Below are positions 59,216 through 64,000 of a stretch of 64,000 nt of DNA, in pieces (the first letter of the stretch is position 1; each line of letters begins with the position of its first letter). The notes under the pieces are model-generated. The model saw only the letters and a list, made by a program, of their open reading frames with translations, ran no database searches and was not told where the DNA came from. Both the position numbers and the translations under genes were made by a program. The stretch is from Platynereis dumerilii. Taxonomy: Eukaryota > Annelida > Polychaeta > Phyllodocida > Nereididae. The stretch lies in assembly GCA_026936325.1 (NCBI GenBank), contig JAPTHN010000007.1, positions 18,474,337 through 18,538,336 on the forward strand, written 5' to 3'.

Positions 59216-60399
59216 ATCAATAAGATTGTCACCCACAGGCCAATACCTGTAGGTAATTTTATAACCCTAAGCGATATATTAAGGTTACAATGGGCAGTTC
59301 AAGAATGAAGAAAGATGGCTGCCAAAATGACCACAATCTTGGATTTATCGACATTTGTGAAAACTTTTTCCTAATTTTGACATTACCTTACGCAAGGTAC
59401 TGGTGGAAACAGACTTTGTTTTTTCCGTGCCGAACAACTTTATTTTCAGTTTCCAATGGGAAACGATCCTTTTTTTTTTCACCAAAAAGCCATAGCCCCC
59501 CCCCCCAAAGATCATCTGGTTGGCCCTTAGCCTGTACATACATTTTCCAAAGTCTCTCAATATTCATTGAACATTCATTCCTAAATCAAGAACACCTTGT
59601 GAAAATACCCCAACAGAAATAATTAATTTAAAGGCTGCCCAAAAAGAATTAACTTATTTCATCAAAACCGAGGCAGAAATGATTTATTTGTGCATGATTG
59701 GACTTGCAATGAAATCACTCAGTTAACTGAGAGAATCATCCATGAAATTAGTCTATTGTCAAGCAAACATAACATTTCTAACTAGGAAGTTCAACATGTT
59801 CAATGAAACTTTAAGTATGTATGATCAGTACTAAACTACTGTAATTTTGAAAGGCATTAAAGATTTAAAAAAATTAGCTATTGAATTTCAATAAATTTCT
59901 TGCGGAAACATCTGACAGTCTGCCTGAAGCCAACCGGTATAGAATTCAGTCAGCCATCTCCACCAAAGTTCCCGGTTGAGCAGCTATCAGCAGCTAGCCA
60001 CCTGCAAACTCCACCAGCCTGCCGATTCTTGACCTAGTGGCTGGCTTACAGGTCTAGCAGAAGAGGATTTCTTTTTTATAGCCTACTGATTGTCCAAAGT
60101 CTTATAATAGAAAGAAAAAAAAAAGAAAAAGAAACCACTGCCTTGTTGGTGATCTGGCCCATCTAACTACAAATAAAACAAATCCAATTTCACTGATTCA
60201 GATTAATTTCACCCTTGATACTCTTGATGATCCTCATCATGACCTCATGGCATAAAAAGCAGTGCAAGATTTAGATCTGCCTCATTGAAATTCAGCTTAA
60301 TTTGTCATCTAATAAAATACAAACATATATTCAAGGGTAGCTGCTCTTCTCTTCAGTATAAAGTCTCTTCAAAGGTCTATCTTATTCTATCTATATAGA

Positions 60400-60643
60400 T
60401 CAGAAATGAGCAGCTCTGCTGAGCTCTTAAGTGGGAAGTGGCAGTTCCACAAAAGCCACCAGATGGCTAGCACGTTGCTACCTGTGCTTTTTATGTAGCT
60501 TTACTTTAGTCAATATATCTTTTAGCATAAAGGAAATTTACAGTACTACATTGACATTGACTTAGCTTAGTGGGCTATTAGTCCCCAAGGGAGGCTCGCC
60601 TGAGACAGAGGCGGGAAATAAGCCCAAGAAGAAGAAGAAGAAG
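60400..60643 (+). mobile_element. Probable retrotransposon 3' tail with (AAG)n
   Basis: The block GTCCCCAAGGGAGGCTCGCC followed by GCGGGAAATAAGCCC ends in six AAG units (60626-60643). This is the form of a LINE or SINE 3' end. A CTCF-like 13-mer CCACCAGATGGCT lies at 60456-60468. Family unknown. Confidence 0.4.
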
Positions 60644-61900
60644 GACTGGTGCTGCACTCTGCCGGATCACTCCCAGAAGGGTTGCTTTCAGGGTCAGGAT
60701 CCTTCATCTTTGATGCATGTCGATGTGACGATCTCTAAACTGGCCATTTAAAGTGAAAATAAAAGATTATTATGGCCATTAAAAGTGCAACTCGCCAGCA
60801 GGAGAAGTTGGGAACATATTCCACTTGCCAGTCACGGAATTTGGTCGCCAGGAGCGACCGGGGGATCGTGAAATGAAGCCTTGTCGCTCAAAGCCTGTGA
60901 GCCTAACCTGTCAAAAATGGCCAACTGGAAGCTGAGTGCATTGAAATGCAGTGAAACTTTAAATCGCCGTATCTTCGCAATCAGATGATTTTAGTGTTCA
61001 TGCATTGATAACAACAAAGCTGCCATGGTAACTAACCTATGTAACACAAGAACATGCCAATTTCAATGATATTTATTGAGAAAATCCACCTTGTGACACT
61101 ATGCCCCTTCCCATTACAAGAGCCGATTCTCGGCTAAAAATACAAAACAAAATAGCTTTCTTGTAATGTTCCATTGTGACTTATTTAGTGTTTTTGTACA
61201 GGAATTTCATGTCAGAGTCAGTGCTTATAGTTAGTGGGGTTTCTTGTTCAATGAATAAACAACAATATTTTTATATAAATGCAAAGTTAACATGTCATTT
61301 AATCTTTCCCTTTTTTATACAAATCTTAATAGATTAATGAGGTAAAAATTGTCGACATAGACCAAGGACCCTATGCATGCATTGCATGCTATTTTTATCA
61401 ATAGAATCAAAAGGCAAGTGTTTTCCTAAAGTTGTATCTACAAAAACTGATGGACATGTAGAGGAAGTGAAATTAAAATCTCAAAATCATCACAGAACAG
61501 GATCACAGAAAACAAACTACCCAAAAATTGCAACAGCACTAACCTATCTCCCTTGAATCCTTTCTCTCCTGAAGGTAACGGAAAAGCATCTGATTGTTCC
61601 CTCCCTTTTTATGCAACACTTTCCAAGGTTCCCCTAATGACAAATGATGTATATCTTTCATTAATCCCTATAAAATGTACAATAAAATAGTTGTTAAAAG
61701 ACAAACATAAGTTGTGTTTTACTAATAAACAAAATGTACAAGGCAAAACTGTTTTTGTATAATATTATGATCATAGGGCTGACGTTCATATTTTTGTTGG
61801 AACTGCCAAAGTTAAAAATATGTCTGTTTTCAAGCCGAGGTCAAAGTATATGAGAGAATGTAACTATTCACTCTTCCCTCGACTTTTTAATATAGGCCTA

Positions 61901-62260
61901 TACACTGCCGGTAAAAAGTTTGGAAAACAAGTCTACTCCATGGTCACACAACTAAACCTATTCTTGTGGCAATCACAAGTGTGGACTCTATTGACCTGAG
62001 GTTCGACACATGTGGCTAAACAAGACAATCCAGCCTGCTATTTTGTAACAAGGGCTGGGGCCCCTTAAAACACTGTTAGAACATAAGAATGTGTGGCAGA
62101 GTCAAAGACTTATTGCCTAAGATTCATTTATTGGAACATCTGAGTTTCCATTTATCCAGCGGCACATGGAACTGTTCATTTATTATAGTTTCATTGCATG
62201 GGGTATCTCCTGAATGGAATGAGCAATTGGAAGACTCTGAAGAACTTATTTACAAGACAA
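61901..62260 (+). mobile_element. Tc1-like transposon left end (scrap)
   Basis: TACACTGCCGGTAAAAAGTT at 61900-61919, continuing TGGAAAAC, is the typical terminal sequence of Tc1-family elements, preceded by TA. No matching right end or transposase was seen downstream, so this is a truncated copy of uncertain extent. Confidence 0.5.
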
Positions 62261-62947
62261 TGTAAGACAAATAATTATCCTTTGAACATGTGGTTTTTCA
62301 ACATTGTCAAACGTTGCCCCATGAAATGTTGTACGCTAATGTCTTATCTTTGACGTTCTACACGACATTGTGATGTAAAAATCACGTCTAGGTACCATAC
62401 AATTCTACATAATTTTCTCAAAACAATGTAGATGTGCCTATTGGGTTGACAAACTGTTAGACATCGAAGAATCAATTCAATATTGTGTAAAATATTTAAA
62501 CATGTTTAAAATTCAACATTATGATGAACAGTCGCTGTTGAAAATTGTGACTTAATATTAATTCGAAATTGTGGCAAAATTTCAACATTGCAACATGTAA
62601 CAATATCGTGAAAATGTTTTCCTTTTTGTTACCATAATGACCAACTGATCCATGTTGTGCCAAGCTATTAGAACTACATTTTGGTAAACATAGTTAACAT
62701 TAATGAAAACTATTAAATATTACGACTTACTAATCAAAAGTAGGCCTATCAAAGCTGTTCTGCATTGCAAAAAAATATTAAATATAGTAAAAAACTAACT
62801 GTCAAACATTGCAATACTATTCAACCCTGTGGCAAAAATACATTTTAAAAAGAATTGAACATTCTTGATCTGATCATGTCAAAAATCTCAAACTTTAAAA
62901 TTCACAAATTATAAATACCTGAGAAGGTAAGGCCAGACTTTTTTAAT

Positions 62948-63098
62948 TTTTAGCTTCTCGGATCAACTGACACAACAGATTTTCTGCCTACGGAAAAAAA
63001 AAGAGCCTAACCAGAATTTTTATCAAATTGACATTATAAAAAATTGAGATTTCACCGACCCTTGAAAAAGTGCCTCGAGAAGATCCGAGAAGCTAAAG
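62948..63098. repeat. Inverted repeat TAGCTTCTCGGATC ... GATCCGAGAAGCTA
   Basis: Two 14-bp exact inverted arms with matching outer context (ACTGACACAACAG against AATTGTGTCCG) enclose about 120 bp. Probably a small fold-back element; the class is not clear. Confidence 0.5.
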
Positions 63099-64000
63099 AT
63101 CAATTGTGTCCGTAAGTATACAACCCATGAATGACTGTAGACGGTCAGAACTGTACAGTTTTATGTATGGTAGAAGTGTCCCAATGTTATTACATTTTTA
63201 AAATATGAGTTTTTGTGTGTTTGAATTGTGCAATTGAAATGCAGTGGTTGAAGTTCCCGGCCTTTAATTGTGCTAGTTCCTGGTTATGCTCAGTTTTCCT
63301 CATCATATTTCTCAAGTGCATATTTCAAACATGCTTTTTCAATTAATTATATGTTGGTGAATGTCAGTGATTGATATCAATATGTCACTAACACCAGCAA
63401 GATGCGGTGGTATCATATTACCAATATAGTTCTGTGGTTAGCAAATTTAGAACCTGTCATTCATATAATTATAGCTAGGCATGACCCATAAATTACCGAA
63501 ACAAATGATATGTGCCTGACTTGAAGTGCTTTTAGCTATCATAATTATTTGGTCATGAAACTGAATGTCATAAGGGACGACCAGGATGTACACTCTTGCT
63601 CAGAAATATGGAATATAGGCAGATGTAAAAAAGTGAGTCGAAATTTGGTAGCAACATTTCGTGATGGGAGCTGCAAACAGACTTCAATCTTTTTAGATAG
63701 ATTTGGTCAATAAAGCATCACGAAGTGAAAACATTATGAATCTGGAAGAAATCATGAACATTGGGGTCAATAATGAAAACACTGAAAAAGAACAAATATT
63801 CCGAATTTTTGAAGGAAATCACATGAAGTAGGCCTATTGTTGATGCATGAAAGTAATTGTTACCAAATGGATAATTGGGGTCAAGAACATTATTGAATTG
63901 GAAGTATACCCTCTATAGAGGTATCTGAACTACGTTTTTAGCATTTGGCATACCCTTTTTTCTGCCGATGCTTCAGCCAAGCGCAGATGATTATTTCTTA

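Larger units (their letters stand above)
57515..64000. other. Right-end interval: AT-rich, transposon scraps, no gene supported
   Basis: Apart from the LINE scrap at 58970, the (AAG)n tail at 60626, the Tc1-like end at 61900 and the inverted repeat at 62948, nothing is recognised. A C-rich run at 58027-58042, a CTCF-like 13-mer at 58868-58880 and short frames are present. Upstream 5' exons of the secreted-protein gene might lie here but cannot be seen. Confidence 0.5.

Noticed and set aside
1-64000. CRISPR arrays, operons, riboswitches, rRNA or tRNA genes
   Set aside because: The window is animal nuclear DNA; no spaced direct-repeat array, no ribosome-binding pattern, and no tRNA or rRNA signature was seen. 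The spaced phrases in the four TA elements are inverted between halves and lie within defined element ends.

Overview
The window is AT-rich, gene-poor animal DNA. It has spliced genes with GT-AG introns, a rhodopsin-class GPCR, CR1/Rex1-type LINEs, hAT-like and Academ-like DNA transposons and many TA-flanked MITEs. The mix, with 17 exact copies of the palindrome TAGGCCTA, suggests an invertebrate deuterostome, most likely an echinoderm. That assignment is inference; no host gene here fixes the species.

Region 1 (about 0.7-37.3 kb) is a same-strand array of diverged copies of a non-coding unit of roughly 2.8 kb. Its segments recur in order: S1 (11958, 19795, 22590, 36950), S3 (1237, 3510, 12540, 20475, 28955, 29565), S6 (740, 2080, 6190, 14420, 21260, 28490, 34610) and S7 (15160, 22160, 36550). 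The copies have been split by later insertions. These are two LINEs (8.2-11.96 kb and 12.9-14.0 kb), a nested MITE/hAT-like/LINE block (15.45-19.6 kb), a 5.26-kb Academ-like transposon (22.78-28.04 kb), a 2.5-kb hAT-like element carrying a second element (29.63-32.13 kb), a 295-bp MITE (32.2 kb), a 1.45-kb 'phrase' element (33.1-34.5 kb) and an unclassified ~1.08-kb insert (34.8-35.9 kb). Uninterrupted sister copies act as empty sites, so several target duplications can be read directly.

Region 2 (37.4-39.3 kb) holds the main exon of an orphan GPCR on the minus strand. It carries TM1-TM6 and a very long third intracellular loop, and ends at a consensus donor before TM7.

Region 3 (45.5-57.5 kb) holds a three-exon minus-strand gene for a 111-residue secreted cysteine-rich protein. 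All three exons are too short to stand out as open frames, but the signal peptide, splice sites and phases fit exactly. Its introns (5.1 and 6.5 kb) contain a CR1-type LINE, a phrase element, a foldback hAT-like element and three inverted-repeat elements in a row.

The most unusual observation is a set of four elements (30412-31373, 33097-34548, 41942-42875, 48875-49823). They share GGGGA-type ends and TA targets, and three have nearly equal length (934, 949, 962 bp). Each carries its own different short 'phrase' at the same four positions. The rest of the window (about 57.5-64 kb and the gaps noted below) is AT-rich sequence with LINE and Tc1-like scraps and no gene I can support.
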